Positions 1 to 9,230 of a stretch of 64,000 nt of DNA are shown here, piece by piece. The DNA is taken from positions 1,546,001 through 1,610,000 of the forward strand of contig NZ_CP007202.1 of assembly GCF_000941055.1 (NCBI RefSeq), read 5' to 3'. The notes below the pieces were generated by a model that saw only the letters and a list, made by a program, of their open reading frames with translations, did not search any database and was not told where the DNA came from. Source of the DNA: Siansivirga zeaxanthinifaciens CC-SAMT-1 (GTDB lineage: Bacteria > Bacteroidota > Bacteroidia > Flavobacteriales > Flavobacteriaceae). The stretch's first letter is position 1, and each line of letters starts with the position of its first letter. Position numbers and translations under genes: made by a program.

Positions 1-1064
1 CTGTCGCTGGTGCCTGAAAACACCGTACCAGACGATCCTCGCATGGCCACATTATCTAATGAAACACCTTCGCTTCCGTCTAGTGTTACTCCGTAAAAAT
101 CGGGACTAATGATGCTTTCTAATTCAATGCGTAAGCTTTCGGGTGTTGTTGGTAATATTATTTTAAAATTATGGTAATTTCCATCTGTAATTAAATTTCC
201 GCTCTTAACTAAAGTCTCACCATTGTAAACATTAATGGTTGTTGGTGCAGTTGCATTTCCATAATGCAGACCAATATTGGTAAAACTTCTTAAATTGCTA
301 AATGATTTTTTTGAAGGAGAAATTTTAATAGTAGCTTGGACAGAAGGTAATGAATCGAAAATTAAACTGTCTTTTTCTCTGGTATATAAAGGCGTAAAGC
401 GAGAAAACGAATTATAGACACCATACTTTTTATGAGTGAATTTAGTTTCTCTTGGGTTGAAATACGCGTGGCGTGTCCAATTCTCAGAAGGTGTAACCAC
501 AGCACTAATATGCTCGTAAGCCTGAACAATAGGTATAAATCCGGGGCCCTTACCATTATATAGGTTCTGAAGTCTGTTTCGTATATATGCTGACATTCGA
601 TCGCCTTCTATTTGAGAATCACCGTAATGAATAATACGACAACTACCACTTTGAAGATTGGTTTTAAGTTGATTCAAGAAAGCAGCTTTGTCTTCGGGGT
701 AATTGATGCGGCGTATTTTAGAAGTATCAATTTTATTAAAATCGGGTAGTGTAGGAATGAAAGGTTGTTTTTCAGGTTTAACAAGATCTTCTTTGATTTC
801 GGTTGTTTCTTCCTGATTTTCAACCACCACTTCAATATTATTCAAAATACTGTCAACCGTTTTAATTTTTTCTTCCTTTAAAGCGGTTTCATTCATTAAA
901 AATGTTTCGGTAGTAGGGAATTTAACCACCGTACTGCCTATAACGAAGCCGTCTTGTATTTTACCATTGGTTAACTCGTTAGCTTTACTCAATTTGGTAA
1001 CTAAAAACAGCAGAAGTAAAGATATTATGATAAAAAAAGCAATTTTCTTTGGTTGATAGTTCAT
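1..1064 (-). CDS. SGNH/GDSL-type hydrolase, membrane anchored (partial)
   Basis: Reading leftward from ATG at 1062-1064, an open frame of about 354 codons runs off the left edge, so the C-terminus is missing. Residues 8-25 form one hydrophobic segment, giving a signal anchor. Then comes a low-complexity acidic linker (about 55-110). At residues 144-156 the sequence IIHYGDSQIEGDR is a block I GDS motif, making Ser150 the likely nucleophile; a later RGSSG may be a further SGNH block. The protein is therefore probably an extracytoplasmic esterase or acyltransferase of the SGNH fold. From general knowledge, similar proteins in Bacteroidota sit beside MBOAT O-acyltransferases that modify envelope polysaccharide, but no such neighbour can be seen here. 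Substrate unknown. The catalytic Asp/His block is beyond the edge. Confidence 0.7.
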   Translation of the reverse strand, partial: MNYQPKKIAFFIIISLLLLFLVTKLSKANELTNGKIQDGFVIGSTVVKFPTTETFLMNETALKEEKIKTVDSILNNIEVVVENQEETTEIKEDLVKPEKQPFIPTLPDFNKIDTSKIRRINYPEDKAAFLNQLKTNLQSGSCRIIHYGDSQIEGDRMSAYIRNRLQNLYNGKGPGFIPIVQAYEHISAVVTPSENWTRHAYFNPRETKFTHKKYGVYNSFSRFTPLYTREKDSLIFDSLPSVQATIKISPSKKSFSNLRSFTNIGLHYGNATAPTTINVYNGETLVKSGNLITDGNYHNFKIILPTTPESLRIELESIISPDFYGVTLDGSEGVSLDNVAMRGSSGTVFSGTSD

Positions 1065-1173
1065 TAAAATGATTTAATAACAGGTTAAAACTAATAAATA
1101 AATGTGTCTTTTCTAAATAGTTATTAAAAATTAACCTTTCAATTTTACGTAGCAAATGTAGTATCTAAATTAT

Positions 1174-1181
1174 TATATTTG
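1174..1181 (+). promoter_or_regulatory. Putative -7 promoter element for the M23 peptidase gene
   Basis: TATATTTG matches the Bacteroidota -7 consensus TAnnTTTG. It lies 16 bases before the TTG start codon at 1198, so the leader would be only about 10 nt. No clear -33 TTTG is seen. Confidence 0.4.
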
Positions 1182-1197
1182 ATCAAATTATTACACT

Positions 1198-1887
1198 TTG
1201 GAAATATTTAATTTTTCGGCATTTTTACAAGATTATTTTAAAACATCCTATCACGTTTTAGATTCCTCTATTCAAAAAAAAGATTATGTTTCTTTGGACT
1301 TATCTGTTAAAAATCAAGCGCTTGAATGTTTTGATTTTTCTGTTTCCAACAATTTGAATACTTATATAAATACTTTTCTGTTTGAGAGAAATGCTAAAGT
1401 TGCCTTTGGTGGTTATTTAGAAAAACGCAATTTGTATAAGAGAAGTAATTATTTTAACGATAACACCTTAGAAAACGAACGCAATATCCATTTGGGTATC
1501 GATTTATGGTGTCCAGCACAAACACCTATTTTCTCTCTGTTTAATGCTACCGTGCACAGTTTTAAAAATAACACACAATTTGGCGATTACGGGCCAACCA
1601 TTATTTTGTGCCATCATATAAACGAGGTTGTGTTTTACACACTTTATGGCCATTTAAGTTTAGAATCTATAGCCAATTTAGAAATAGGGCAGGTGTTTAA
1701 ACAAAACCAACAAATTGGTGCCTTAGGCGAATCTCAGGTAAATGGCGATTATCCGCCCCATTTACATTTTCAAATTATTAAAGATTTACAGGGTAATTTT
1801 GGTGATTATCCAGGTGTTTGTAACGAGTCACAAGTCGATTTTTATAAAATAAATTGTCCAGATCCCAATCTTATTTTAAAATTATAA
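1198..1887 (+). CDS. M23 family metallopeptidase (LytM-type)
   Basis: A 229-residue protein with the M23 zinc site: HLGID (His and Asp ligands, about residue 99-103) and HLHFQ (about 191-195). The family cleaves peptide cross-links or interpeptide bridges of peptidoglycan. No signal peptide or transmembrane segment is visible, which is unusual for a wall enzyme; export would need another route, or the protein acts inside the cell. The start is TTG: an in-frame stop lies at 1180-1182 and no methionine codon occurs in the first 200 codons, so TTG is the only reasonable start. It is followed by a terminator shared with the convergent anti-sigma gene and stands alone as a unit. Confidence 0.85.
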   Translation: MEIFNFSAFLQDYFKTSYHVLDSSIQKKDYVSLDLSVKNQALECFDFSVSNNLNTYINTFLFERNAKVAFGGYLEKRNLYKRSNYFNDNTLENERNIHLGIDLWCPAQTPIFSLFNATVHSFKNNTQFGDYGPTIILCHHINEVVFYTLYGHLSLESIANLEIGQVFKQNQQIGALGESQVNGDYPPHLHFQIIKDLQGNFGDYPGVCNESQVDFYKINCPDPNLILKL

Positions 1888-1912
1888 TTTAAACAGGTTT
1901 TAAGTTTACAGC

Positions 1913-1948
1913 AAAAAAAATATCCTCATTTAGGAGGATATTTTTTTA
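1913..1948. terminator. Bidirectional rho-independent terminator
   Basis: Stem ATATCCTC / GAGGATAT with a short ATTTAG-like loop, A-tract on the left and T-tract on the right, so it can end both the M23 gene (+) and the anti-sigma gene (-). Confidence 0.8.
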
Positions 1949-1963
1949 ATTTTAATTTTGAAT

Positions 1964-2761
1964 TTACACAACACCTAAGGTGTAAAGTTGTTCCATAGTA
2001 GGTGTTTCGCTACCACCAGCAGGTTCTAACGTAATACCGAAGGCCTCACTTTCGTTAGCGTTTTTAATTTCGAAGATTTTGTTTTCATCGGTTTTAAAAT
2101 CATCAATAGTACCTAAACTTGTAGGTGTTAATGGGCTTAGTTTTAAAGACCATACTTGATAAACCTTACCTTCTGGAGGTTCCGGTAAACCTTGTGCGTC
2201 TAAAAATATACGACCTGCATTTTTATCCCAATATACTTTGGCATAGGTGCTTTCAAAATTAGCTTGTCCGGCCAGCGTTATTTTAGTAATATTATCGTCT
2301 CTTAAAACACTTATTAACGTATTAGCTTCTTCAAGGCTGTTTTTAGAATTGGCAATTTGAGTCTCTAAAAGCGCTTGTTTTGTTTCCGCTATTTGTACAT
2401 TAGATTGTAGTGTTTTATTCTGATTAACAGTATAGAGCAAGCCAACACCAAGCACTATAGAAGCTGCCCAACCAGTATAGGTAATCCAGTTGTATTTAGG
2501 TTTTGTAATTGGTATAATTTTACTTGTATTACTTGTAAAACCTAGCTCTTTTTTAATAGCGTCTAGAATGTTGTTTTTATTCGATTTTGGAGAAACAGAG
2601 GCTGTCAATTTTAAAACGGCAGATTCAATTTCCAGTACTTCCTGAAGTATTTCGGGGTATTGTAGCATGAGATTAAACACTTCTTCATTTTCTTTTTCAG
2701 AAAGTGCTCCTGCAACATATAGTTCCAAAATTCCAGATTCTATGTATGCTTTTGTGTCCAT
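1964..2761 (-). CDS. RskA-type anti-sigma factor
   Basis: A 265-residue membrane protein. The N-terminal part (1-85) is an anti-sigma-like helical domain, a single transmembrane helix follows (about 93-111, WITYTGWAASIVLGVGLLY), then a coiled-coil stretch (115-155), then an RskA-like C-terminal domain with the typical PPEGKVYQVWSL segment. It should hold the ECF sigma factor encoded just upstream at the inner membrane and free it after proteolysis. The gene starts 1 base after the sigma gene ends, in the usual sigma then anti-sigma order. The inducing signal is not evident from the sequence. Confidence 0.85.
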   Translation of the reverse strand: MDTKAYIESGILELYVAGALSEKENEEVFNLMLQYPEILQEVLEIESAVLKLTASVSPKSNKNNILDAIKKELGFTSNTSKIIPITKPKYNWITYTGWAASIVLGVGLLYTVNQNKTLQSNVQIAETKQALLETQIANSKNSLEEANTLISVLRDDNITKITLAGQANFESTYAKVYWDKNAGRIFLDAQGLPEPPEGKVYQVWSLKLSPLTPTSLGTIDDFKTDENKIFEIKNANESEAFGITLEPAGGSETPTMEQLYTLGVV

Positions 2762-2762
2762 T

Positions 2763-3293
2763 TTAATTTAATACCAAGTTTCTTAATTCATTAATGCAGT
2801 TTCTGTTTCTAGTTTTAATGGTACCTATTGGCATATTCAAAGCTTCAGAAGCTTCGGTTTGTGTGTACCCTTTAAAATATAAAAGTTCAATAACTGCTTT
2901 ACATTTTTCGGCAAGTTTCGAAACAAATTTTCCAATACCAATGGCGTCGGTAGAATGGTCTAGATTATCATTGCTTTCAATTATATCTACGAAAAAATCG
3001 GAATCAAGGTTTTGTTTTGATTTTTTATAATTCTTAGATCTTGTTTTATCTATGGCAGCATTGCGCGCAATGTTTAAAATCCAAGTAAAAAACCGACCTT
3101 TTTTTGCAGAGTAGTTATCGGCATTATGCCATGCCTTTATAAATACATCTTGCATAACTTCTTCAGCAATATCTTGGTCTCTAACAATATTAAAAATAAC
3201 ACCTTGCATGCTATCTCGATACATATTATATAAAGCTTCAAAAGCTTTCTCGTCTTTTTGCTGAAATTTTTCTATTAAAAGTTCTAATTGCAT
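2763..3293 (-). CDS. ECF RNA polymerase sigma factor (SigK-like)
   Basis: A 176-residue sigma-70 family protein with region 2 (FEALYNMYRDSMQGVIF, DIAEEVMQDVFIKAWHNA, FTWILNIARNAAIDKTRS) and region 4 (AVIELLYFKGYTQTEASE, GTIKTRNRNCINELR helix-turn-helix). It directs RNA polymerase to stress or envelope genes and is held by the RskA-type partner encoded immediately downstream. A weak -7-like TACATTCG on the minus strand (3312-3319) lies ahead of the start and could be an autoregulated or housekeeping promoter; the regulon cannot be read from this window. Confidence 0.9.
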   Translation of the reverse strand: MQLELLIEKFQQKDEKAFEALYNMYRDSMQGVIFNIVRDQDIAEEVMQDVFIKAWHNADNYSAKKGRFFTWILNIARNAAIDKTRSKNYKKSKQNLDSDFFVDIIESNDNLDHSTDAIGIGKFVSKLAEKCKAVIELLYFKGYTQTEASEALNMPIGTIKTRNRNCINELRNLVLN

Positions 3294-3333
3294 TAAGCTA
3301 TTTTTATTTATCGAATGTAGGAAATTAAAAAAT

Positions 3334-3364
3334 AAAAAGCTACTTCAAAATAAAGTAGCTTTTT
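3334..3364 (-). terminator. Rho-independent terminator of sodC
   Basis: Stem AGCTACTT / AAGTAGCT flanked by A and T tracts, directly downstream of the sodC stop codon on the minus strand and upstream of the sigma gene. Confidence 0.75.
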
Positions 3365-3385
3365 GTTAATTGTGTAAATTTATAG

Positions 3386-3955
3386 TTATTCAATAATACC
3401 GCCACAGCTTACACGGCCTCCTGCGTCTCCGGTAGGTTGCGTTGTGAAATCATCGGTTCCTGCATGCACAATAATAGCTTTTCCTAAAATATTTTTTGTA
3501 TTGTCATCACAACCAATACACCATTCGGTGGTAGAAAACTTGATGGTTGCCATACCGTTTTCATCTGCTGTGAAATTTCCAATATCACCTTTGTGGTATC
3601 CAGTTTCTGCTCCCCATTTACCATGTGGTTGGTTGGTTGGATTCCAGTGCCCACCAGTCGATTTTCCATCTGGCGAAGAACAATCCGACGATTCGTGTAC
3701 GTGGATGGCATGCGTTCCTGGCTCTAAGCCTGTTAAGGTTGCTAACATACTTATGCTGCCGTTTTCTTCTGTAAATACGGCGGTTCCCGAAACATTACTA
3801 TCGCTTTTAGGTTCTAATTTAATTGTAAAAGTTTTTGCAATTGCTGGTTGAGGTTCTGTAATTTCTGTTTCAGTTACTTCAACTTCTTTTTTTGTTTGTT
3901 TACAAGAGCTTAAACTTATGGCTAACACCAAGGCTAGAATACTTAAATTTTTCAT
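3386..3955 (-). CDS. sodC: Cu/Zn superoxide dismutase, lipoprotein
   Basis: A 189-residue protein that dismutates superoxide outside the cytoplasm. The N-terminus is a lipoprotein signal ending in LSLSSCKQ (lipobox Cys about 18). Copper and zinc ligands are recognisable in HAIHVHESSDC, GGHWNP, GYHKGDIGN and IIVHAGTDDF, and the C-terminal GGRVSCGGI holds the disulfide Cys and active-site Arg. Length is normal for bacterial SodC. It is a single gene, with a -7-like element on the minus strand (3981-3988, one mismatch) and its own terminator. It is divergent from hemN. Confidence 0.95.
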   Translation of the reverse strand: MKNLSILALVLAISLSSCKQTKKEVEVTETEITEPQPAIAKTFTIKLEPKSDSNVSGTAVFTEENGSISMLATLTGLEPGTHAIHVHESSDCSSPDGKSTGGHWNPTNQPHGKWGAETGYHKGDIGNFTADENGMATIKFSTTEWCIGCDDNTKNILGKAIIVHAGTDDFTTQPTGDAGGRVSCGGIIE

Positions 3956-4019
3956 TTTTTTTCATTTTTTTTAATTACTCGAAAGTTAAAAGAATAATTA
4001 GGGAATTCAAAATTATATC

Positions 4020-4062
4020 TGATTTATATCATATTTTTAAATACCTCGTTTCTATAGTTTTG
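4020..4062 (+). promoter_or_regulatory. FNR-like box plus -7 element upstream of hemN
   Basis: TGATTTATATCA (4020-4031) is a perfect TGAT-N4-ATCA palindrome of the FNR/CRP type. TAGTTTTG at 4055-4062 matches TAnnTTTG. The first base of the box is 35 bases before the first base of the -7 element, which puts the box centre at about -42, the class II activator position. The same 35-base register recurs at three other promoters in this window. Confidence 0.7.
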
Positions 4063-4079
4063 ACGTATAAAAGTTAGGT

Positions 4080-5441
4080 ATGTTAAGCAATTTAGTAAAT
4101 AAGTACAATATTTCGGGGCCACGTTATACAAGTTATCCAACCGTTCCTTACTGGAATGAAAACACGTTTTCATCAAAAAAATGGGAAGCCACTTTAACCC
4201 AATCTATTGCCGAAAGTAATGCTTCAGAAGGCATAAGTCTTTATATTCATTTACCATTTTGTGAGAGTTTGTGCACGTTTTGTGGTTGTAATAAGCGCAT
4301 CACCAAACAACATCATGTCGAGTCGCCATACATACAAGCGGTATTAAAAGAATGGCAGATGTATTTGGATTTGTTTGATGAAAAGCCTATTTTAAAGGAG
4401 TTGCATTTGGGAGGTGGTACTCCAACATTTTTTAGTCCAGAAAATTTAAAATCTTTAATTGAAGGTATTTTGAAAGATGCCGAACTTGCTAAAAATTACG
4501 AGTTTAGTTTTGAAGGACATCCTAACAATACAACCCGCGAACATTTGCAAATGTTATATAATTTAGGATTTAGACGGGTTAGTTTTGGTGTTCAAGATTA
4601 TAACGAAACCGTACAAAAAGCAATTCACAGAATTCAACCTTTTGAGCATGTTAAAAAGGTAACAGATTTAGCGAGAAACATAGGTTATACATCGGTAGGA
4701 CACGATATTATTTTTGGATTGCCATTTCAAACCATAGCTCATGTGGAAGAAACCATTTTAAAAACAAAATCGTTATTACCCGACAGACTGGCTTTTTACA
4801 GTTATGCACACGTACCTTGGATGAAAGGAAATGGGCAACGCGGTTTTAATGATGCCGATTTACCAAGCCCAGAACAAAAACGAAAACAATACGAATTGGG
4901 TAAAAAACTATTAGCCGAAGTAGGTTACATGGAAGTTGGAATGGATCATTTTGCTTTAAAAACCGATAGTTTATATCAATCGATGATTTCCGGCCAGTTG
5001 CACAGAAATTTTATGGGCTATACAGCTTCTAAAACACAAACCATGATAGGTCTAGGTGTTTCTGCCATAAGCGATAGTTGGTACGGATTTGCTCAAAACG
5101 AGAAAGACATTGAAGATTATTATCAGGCTTTAAATGAAAACAAATTACCTGTATATCGCGGGCATATTTTAAACGATGAAGATTTAATAATAAGAAAACA
5201 TATTTTAAATTTAATGTGTCAGTTTGAAACATCCTGGAATTCAAATTTATATTTTAATGAAATACCAGAGGTTTTAATACGTTTAAAAGAAATGGAAAAA
5301 GATAAACTGTTAAGTATTTCTAATAAAACGTTAAGAGTCACCCAAAAAGGACAACCGTTTGTTAGAAATATTTGTATGGCTTTCGATGTGTTACTACAAC
5401 GAAAACAACCCAATGCACCATTATTTTCAATGACCATTTAA
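4080..5441 (+). CDS. hemN: Oxygen-independent coproporphyrinogen III oxidase
   Basis: A 453-residue radical SAM enzyme that converts coproporphyrinogen III to protoporphyrinogen IX without oxygen in haem synthesis. The iron-sulfur motif is in HLPFCESLCTFCGCNKR (CxxxCxxC plus the extra Cys typical of HemN). GGGTPTFF, the FEGHPNN segment and the C-terminal HemN domain follow. Length matches E. coli HemN. The promoter carries an FNR-like box, which fits low-oxygen induction and supply of haem for the cbb3 oxidase encoded nearby. It is transcribed away from sodC and is followed by a universal stress gene. Confidence 0.95.
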   Translation: MLSNLVNKYNISGPRYTSYPTVPYWNENTFSSKKWEATLTQSIAESNASEGISLYIHLPFCESLCTFCGCNKRITKQHHVESPYIQAVLKEWQMYLDLFDEKPILKELHLGGGTPTFFSPENLKSLIEGILKDAELAKNYEFSFEGHPNNTTREHLQMLYNLGFRRVSFGVQDYNETVQKAIHRIQPFEHVKKVTDLARNIGYTSVGHDIIFGLPFQTIAHVEETILKTKSLLPDRLAFYSYAHVPWMKGNGQRGFNDADLPSPEQKRKQYELGKKLLAEVGYMEVGMDHFALKTDSLYQSMISGQLHRNFMGYTASKTQTMIGLGVSAISDSWYGFAQNEKDIEDYYQALNENKLPVYRGHILNDEDLIIRKHILNLMCQFETSWNSNLYFNEIPEVLIRLKEMEKDKLLSISNKTLRVTQKGQPFVRNICMAFDVLLQRKQPNAPLFSMTI

Positions 5442-5524
5442 TCATAACAATATTTAGGTGAAAGTCACCAAAGCATTAACCAAAATTCTTGTTTTACAGG
5501 AATGAAAACAAAAAATAAGACATC

Positions 5525-6358
5525 ATGAAAAAAATTATTGTACCTATAGATTTTTCTGAACATTCAGAATATGCATTGAGAACCGCTGTAAAATTAGCAG
5601 CAAATGGAAATGCCGAAATATTAGCTTTGCATATGTTAGAGATGTCCGATTTAATGTTAACGGCTTCCGACGGACTTCAATATGAAAAAGCCAGTTTCTT
5701 CATAAAATTATCTGAACAAAAATTTGAAAAGTTTTTAGATAAACCATATTTAAAAAATGTAAAAATAACACCAATTATTAAACATTTTAAAGTGTTTAGC
5801 GAGGTTAACGATGTAGCAAAAAAACACGATGCCGACATTGTAGTTATGGGCTCTCAGGGCGCCAGCGGAATTAAAGATTTCTTTATTGGGTCTAACACAG
5901 AGCGTGTGGTAAGATACTCAGATATTCCAGTTTTGGTAGTAAAAAGTAATGTAGACGATGTTAATTTTGAAAATGTTGTTTATGCTTGCGATTTCTCTGA
6001 AGAATCTATTAAAGCCTATATAAATGCAACTAAAATGTTTAATTATTTGAATGCAAAAATGACATTGGTGTATGTAAATCTTCCAAACGATTCTTTTAAA
6101 AGTACAGCCGAAATTGAAAAACAAGTGGTTAACTTTTTCACTAAAGCCGATGGATCCTTAGATAAAATGAAAGATGTGTATTATGTTGCCGATTACACCG
6201 TAGAAGATGGTATTTTAAATTTTGCTAAAAAACAAGGTGCCGATCTTATTGCCATGCCTACACACGGCAAAAAAGGTTTAGAGCATTTCTTTGAAGGTAG
6301 CATTGGCGAAGATGTTGCAAATCATGCAACTTTACCAGTAATTACTTTTAAAATTTAG
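5525..6358 (+). CDS. Universal stress protein, two UspA domains
   Basis: A 277-residue cytosolic protein with two tandem UspA-like domains (about 1-140 and 148-277). The first domain carries the nucleotide-binding pattern G-S-x-G-(9)-G-S (MGSQGASGIKDFFIGSNTERV), and the second has MPTHGKKGLEHFFEGSIG. Bacterial proteins of this type bind ATP and respond to stress or low oxygen; the direct function is unknown. It starts 83 bases after hemN with no terminator between them, so it may be co-transcribed. A GGTGA-N3-TCACC palindrome lies at 5457-5469 in the gap. Confidence 0.85.
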   Translation: MKKIIVPIDFSEHSEYALRTAVKLAANGNAEILALHMLEMSDLMLTASDGLQYEKASFFIKLSEQKFEKFLDKPYLKNVKITPIIKHFKVFSEVNDVAKKHDADIVVMGSQGASGIKDFFIGSNTERVVRYSDIPVLVVKSNVDDVNFENVVYACDFSEESIKAYINATKMFNYLNAKMTLVYVNLPNDSFKSTAEIEKQVVNFFTKADGSLDKMKDVYYVADYTVEDGILNFAKKQGADLIAMPTHGKKGLEHFFEGSIGEDVANHATLPVITFKI

Positions 6359-6437
6359 TTAAAACAAAAAGCTAATAATTTTAAATAAGTTATTTAAATT
6401 TTTATAATTCGAATAGCTAAACTGATTAAAAATGAAT

Positions 6438-6475
6438 AAAAAAAAGAGCAACTTTAATAAGTTGCTCTTTTTTTT
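6438..6475. terminator. Bidirectional rho-independent terminator
   Basis: Stem AAGAGCAACTT / AAGTTGCTCTT with loop TAATA, A-tract before and T-tract after. It separates the universal stress gene (+) from the convergent tolC-like gene (-), overlapping the stop codon of the latter. Confidence 0.85.
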
Positions 6476-7874
6476 ATTCATCTATATTCGAAACAGCCAA
6501 CACGTTAAATAAGCTGGCTTTGGTGTTAAAATATTCGTTTTCTAAAGCAATAGCTTTTAGTTCGGCATCAATTAGTTTCGATTCTCTTGAGTTTACTAAA
6601 AATAATGAACTTTCACCTAAAAATAATTTGCGCACTTCGGCAGTTAACATAGCATTATAATCGCTTACCATTGTTTCTAAAAAGGCATTTTGTTTGGTAA
6701 ACGATTCCAGAGTTTTATTAATAGCGGTTATTTTGTTAGATAACATAACACGAGAGCTTTGTAATTCAAACTGCGTGTTTTGTAATTTCAATTTAGCCAA
6801 TTTTAAATCGGCACGTTCTTTTCTTAAAAATAGAGGAAAACTAATATTAAGTCCGCTTTTATAATTAGCAGTATTAAACGAGTTGCCTATATCGGGGGTT
6901 TGTGATAAGAAATTGTATTGCAAATCTATTTTTGGTAATAAATTATTTGCTTTTAAACGCCTTTCAATGGTTAAGCTTTGAATTTTAGTGTCTAACGATC
7001 TTATTTTAGGATGATCATCGAGATTTAAACTTTCAACAGCTAGCATTGAGGTATTTAAAATATCATCAATTTTGTCATTTGTATTAGTATCTGGTATAAT
7101 ATTATCTTGTATTTCTATGGGCGTGTTATCATTCAACCATAAAAAATTAGACAATTCTAACGATGCTTTTATATATTTTACGTTTGCTTTTTCTAGGTTT
7201 AATTTGCGGTCATTTAATGTTATACGAGCTTCAACTGTATCAATAGCAGCCGATTCACCATATTCGAAATTCGTTTTAATACTATTAAATCTAAATTCGG
7301 CATTTTCTAAAAAGTTGCGATAAAGTTCTCTTTCGTTATACGTTTTTAACCACTCAAAATAGGAACGTGTGGCATCAAATAAAATATTGTTTATAGTTAT
7401 TTGTCTGTCTGCTTGGGCTTGAGTAACATAAAGTTTAGCCTGTTTTAAGGCGGCCATTCTATCGTTAATAAGTAAGTTTTTGGCTAAAGGTACAGAAACT
7501 CCAACACCATATAAACCATCATCAGGGATGAAGTTTTCTGGGTTAAGAAAAACCCCTTTAGTCTCATCGAAATTTCCTTTTAATTCAATACCATACCAAG
7601 TAGGTATTTTAAATGCGCCATTTAATTTGTCGAAGTATGTCGAGTTTTTAAATTTTTTTCGCTCATAATCTACTTCTAGTTTTGGGTCGAAAGCTCCGCG
7701 AGCCTTCATGAGCTTGGCTTCACTTTCGTTTATAATTAAATTAGCTTGTTTTACGATAGGGTGATAGGCTTTTACATAACCTAAATATTCAGAGAGACTT
7801 ATAACAGACGTGCTGTCTTGTCCGTAAAAAAACAGGCTTGTAAAATATATAAATAGAATGAAAATACGTTTCAT
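6474..7874 (-). CDS. TolC-family outer membrane efflux protein
   Basis: A 466-residue protein with a signal peptide (residues 1-18, ending FFYGQ) and two long alpha-helical halves rich in Leu/Ala/Glu typical of the outer membrane factor fold. It forms the exit duct of a tripartite exporter. It is the last gene of the tetR-ABC-HlyD-TolC operon, 6 bases after the adaptor gene. The C-terminal half shows the usual region around LKLAKLKLQNTQFELQ. The order and spacing indicate it works with the ABC/HlyD pair; the substrate is unknown. Confidence 0.9.
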   Translation of the reverse strand: MKRIFILFIYFTSLFFYGQDSTSVISLSEYLGYVKAYHPIVKQANLIINESEAKLMKARGAFDPKLEVDYERKKFKNSTYFDKLNGAFKIPTWYGIELKGNFDETKGVFLNPENFIPDDGLYGVGVSVPLAKNLLINDRMAALKQAKLYVTQAQADRQITINNILFDATRSYFEWLKTYNERELYRNFLENAEFRFNSIKTNFEYGESAAIDTVEARITLNDRKLNLEKANVKYIKASLELSNFLWLNDNTPIEIQDNIIPDTNTNDKIDDILNTSMLAVESLNLDDHPKIRSLDTKIQSLTIERRLKANNLLPKIDLQYNFLSQTPDIGNSFNTANYKSGLNISFPLFLRKERADLKLAKLKLQNTQFELQSSRVMLSNKITAINKTLESFTKQNAFLETMVSDYNAMLTAEVRKLFLGESSLFLVNSRESKLIDAELKAIALENEYFNTKASLFNVLAVSNIDE

Positions 7875-7880
7875 AAGTTG

Positions 7881-9230
7881 TTATTTTTTTTCAGCCGATT
7901 TGTTTTCTGCAGGTTGGTAGTAATTAGGAGGGAAGCTGTTAATTTGTCTCCACATTTCAAACCAAATAGGCACATCTTCTAATAAAGCTATAGTTTTTGC
8001 CCCAGAACCTATTCGAATGGCTTCTGGCCATTTATGGTCTGTTTCATCGGGTGCCAATAGAACTCTATATTTACCATTTAAGCTAATAAAATTTTCGATA
8101 GCTACAATTTTAGCACCGTAAGTTCCGTATGAAACATTAGGCCATCCACTAAAAACTATGGCTGGCCAGCCATCAAATTGTACACGTACTTTTTCGCCTT
8201 TGTGCAACAGGGGTAAATCGATAGGTCTCACAAAAGTTTCAATGGCCAATTCGTATTGAGAAGGCATAATTCCAACCAGTTCTTCACCTTCTTTAAATGT
8301 AATACCAATACCGCCGGTAATAGCCTTGTTTATATAGCCGCTTTGAGGTGCTGTAATGTATAACAAGCTATTTCTTATTTTATAGTTTGTGTAATCGTTT
8401 TCTAATTTGGTTACTTGTGCTTGAGCATCAAATCCACTCGATTGTGCTGTAAACATATCACTTTGCGCTTTAGATATTTTATCGGCGTAAGTGGCTCCAA
8501 TGGTAGAAAGTTGTATTCTGGCATTTAAAATTTCGTTTTTACTTGCTAGATATTTGTTTTCTTGAGAAATGAGTTTTGCTTCGGTTTCCTGAAGTTTTAA
8601 GCGTTTTTCTTCCACATCTTTTACAGCCTTTAAACCTTCGTTTTTAAGGGTTTCTGTACGTTCGAATTGACGACGCGCTATTGTTAAATTTGTTTTAGCA
8701 GCCTCTAAATCAATACTATCGCTTTTTGCTTTTAACTGCGATTGGATTAGTTTGTTTTCGGCTTGCTCAAACTTTAACTTTTGCTCGTTAATTAAGGCTG
8801 CAACTTGTCTGTTTAAAGCCTGAACTTTCCCTTGATAAGCGGTTGCCGATGACGATTTTGCTACAATTTGTTCGTTGGTTCTTTCTACTAATTTATCGTC
8901 GAAATATTCGCTTTTAATCTCAGAAATTCTCAAGATAGTATCACCTTTTTTAACGAAATCACCCTCTTGAACATACCATTCTTCAATACGTCCTGGAATT
9001 TGTGACTGAATCGTTTGTGGTCGTTGATGCAGTTTTAAAGTAGTAACTTGGCCGTTACCCGTAATATTTTGTGTCCAAGGTAGAAATAGAATGATCACAC
9101 CAATAACAGCTATAGCAATTAAAAATTTATTAAAAACCTTGTAGTAATTTTTGTTGAATATTTGTGCACCCGATTTATACACACTTAAATCGACGGTGTC
9201 TTTTATATTATTCTTAGATATATTAAGCAT
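7881..9230 (-). CDS. HlyD-family periplasmic adaptor (membrane fusion protein)
   Basis: A 449-residue protein with one N-terminal transmembrane helix (about 35-52), a biotinyl-lipoyl-like strand region (GRIEEWYVQEGDFVKKGD, about 92-109), a long coiled coil (about 115-285) and a barrel domain ending before a charged tail. It links an inner membrane exporter to TolC. Its start overlaps the ABC gene by 8 bases, so the two are translationally coupled. The presence of HlyD rather than MacA-like features fits a type I secretion-like or bacteriocin-type exporter. Confidence 0.9.
   Translation of the reverse strand: MLNISKNNIKDTVDLSVYKSGAQIFNKNYYKVFNKFLIAIAVIGVIILFLPWTQNITGNGQVTTLKLHQRPQTIQSQIPGRIEEWYVQEGDFVKKGDTILRISEIKSEYFDDKLVERTNEQIVAKSSSATAYQGKVQALNRQVAALINEQKLKFEQAENKLIQSQLKAKSDSIDLEAAKTNLTIARRQFERTETLKNEGLKAVKDVEEKRLKLQETEAKLISQENKYLASKNEILNARIQLSTIGATYADKISKAQSDMFTAQSSGFDAQAQVTKLENDYTNYKIRNSLLYITAPQSGYINKAITGGIGITFKEGEELVGIMPSQYELAIETFVRPIDLPLLHKGEKVRVQFDGWPAIVFSGWPNVSYGTYGAKIVAIENFISLNGKYRVLLAPDETDHKWPEAIRIGSGAKTIALLEDVPIWFEMWRQINSFPPNYYQPAENKSAEKK

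Noticed and set aside
5457..5469. GGTGA-N3-TCACC palindrome ahead of the universal stress gene as a further FNR box
   Set aside because: The half-sites are three bases apart, not six, and the distance to any -7-like sequence does not follow the 35-base rule.
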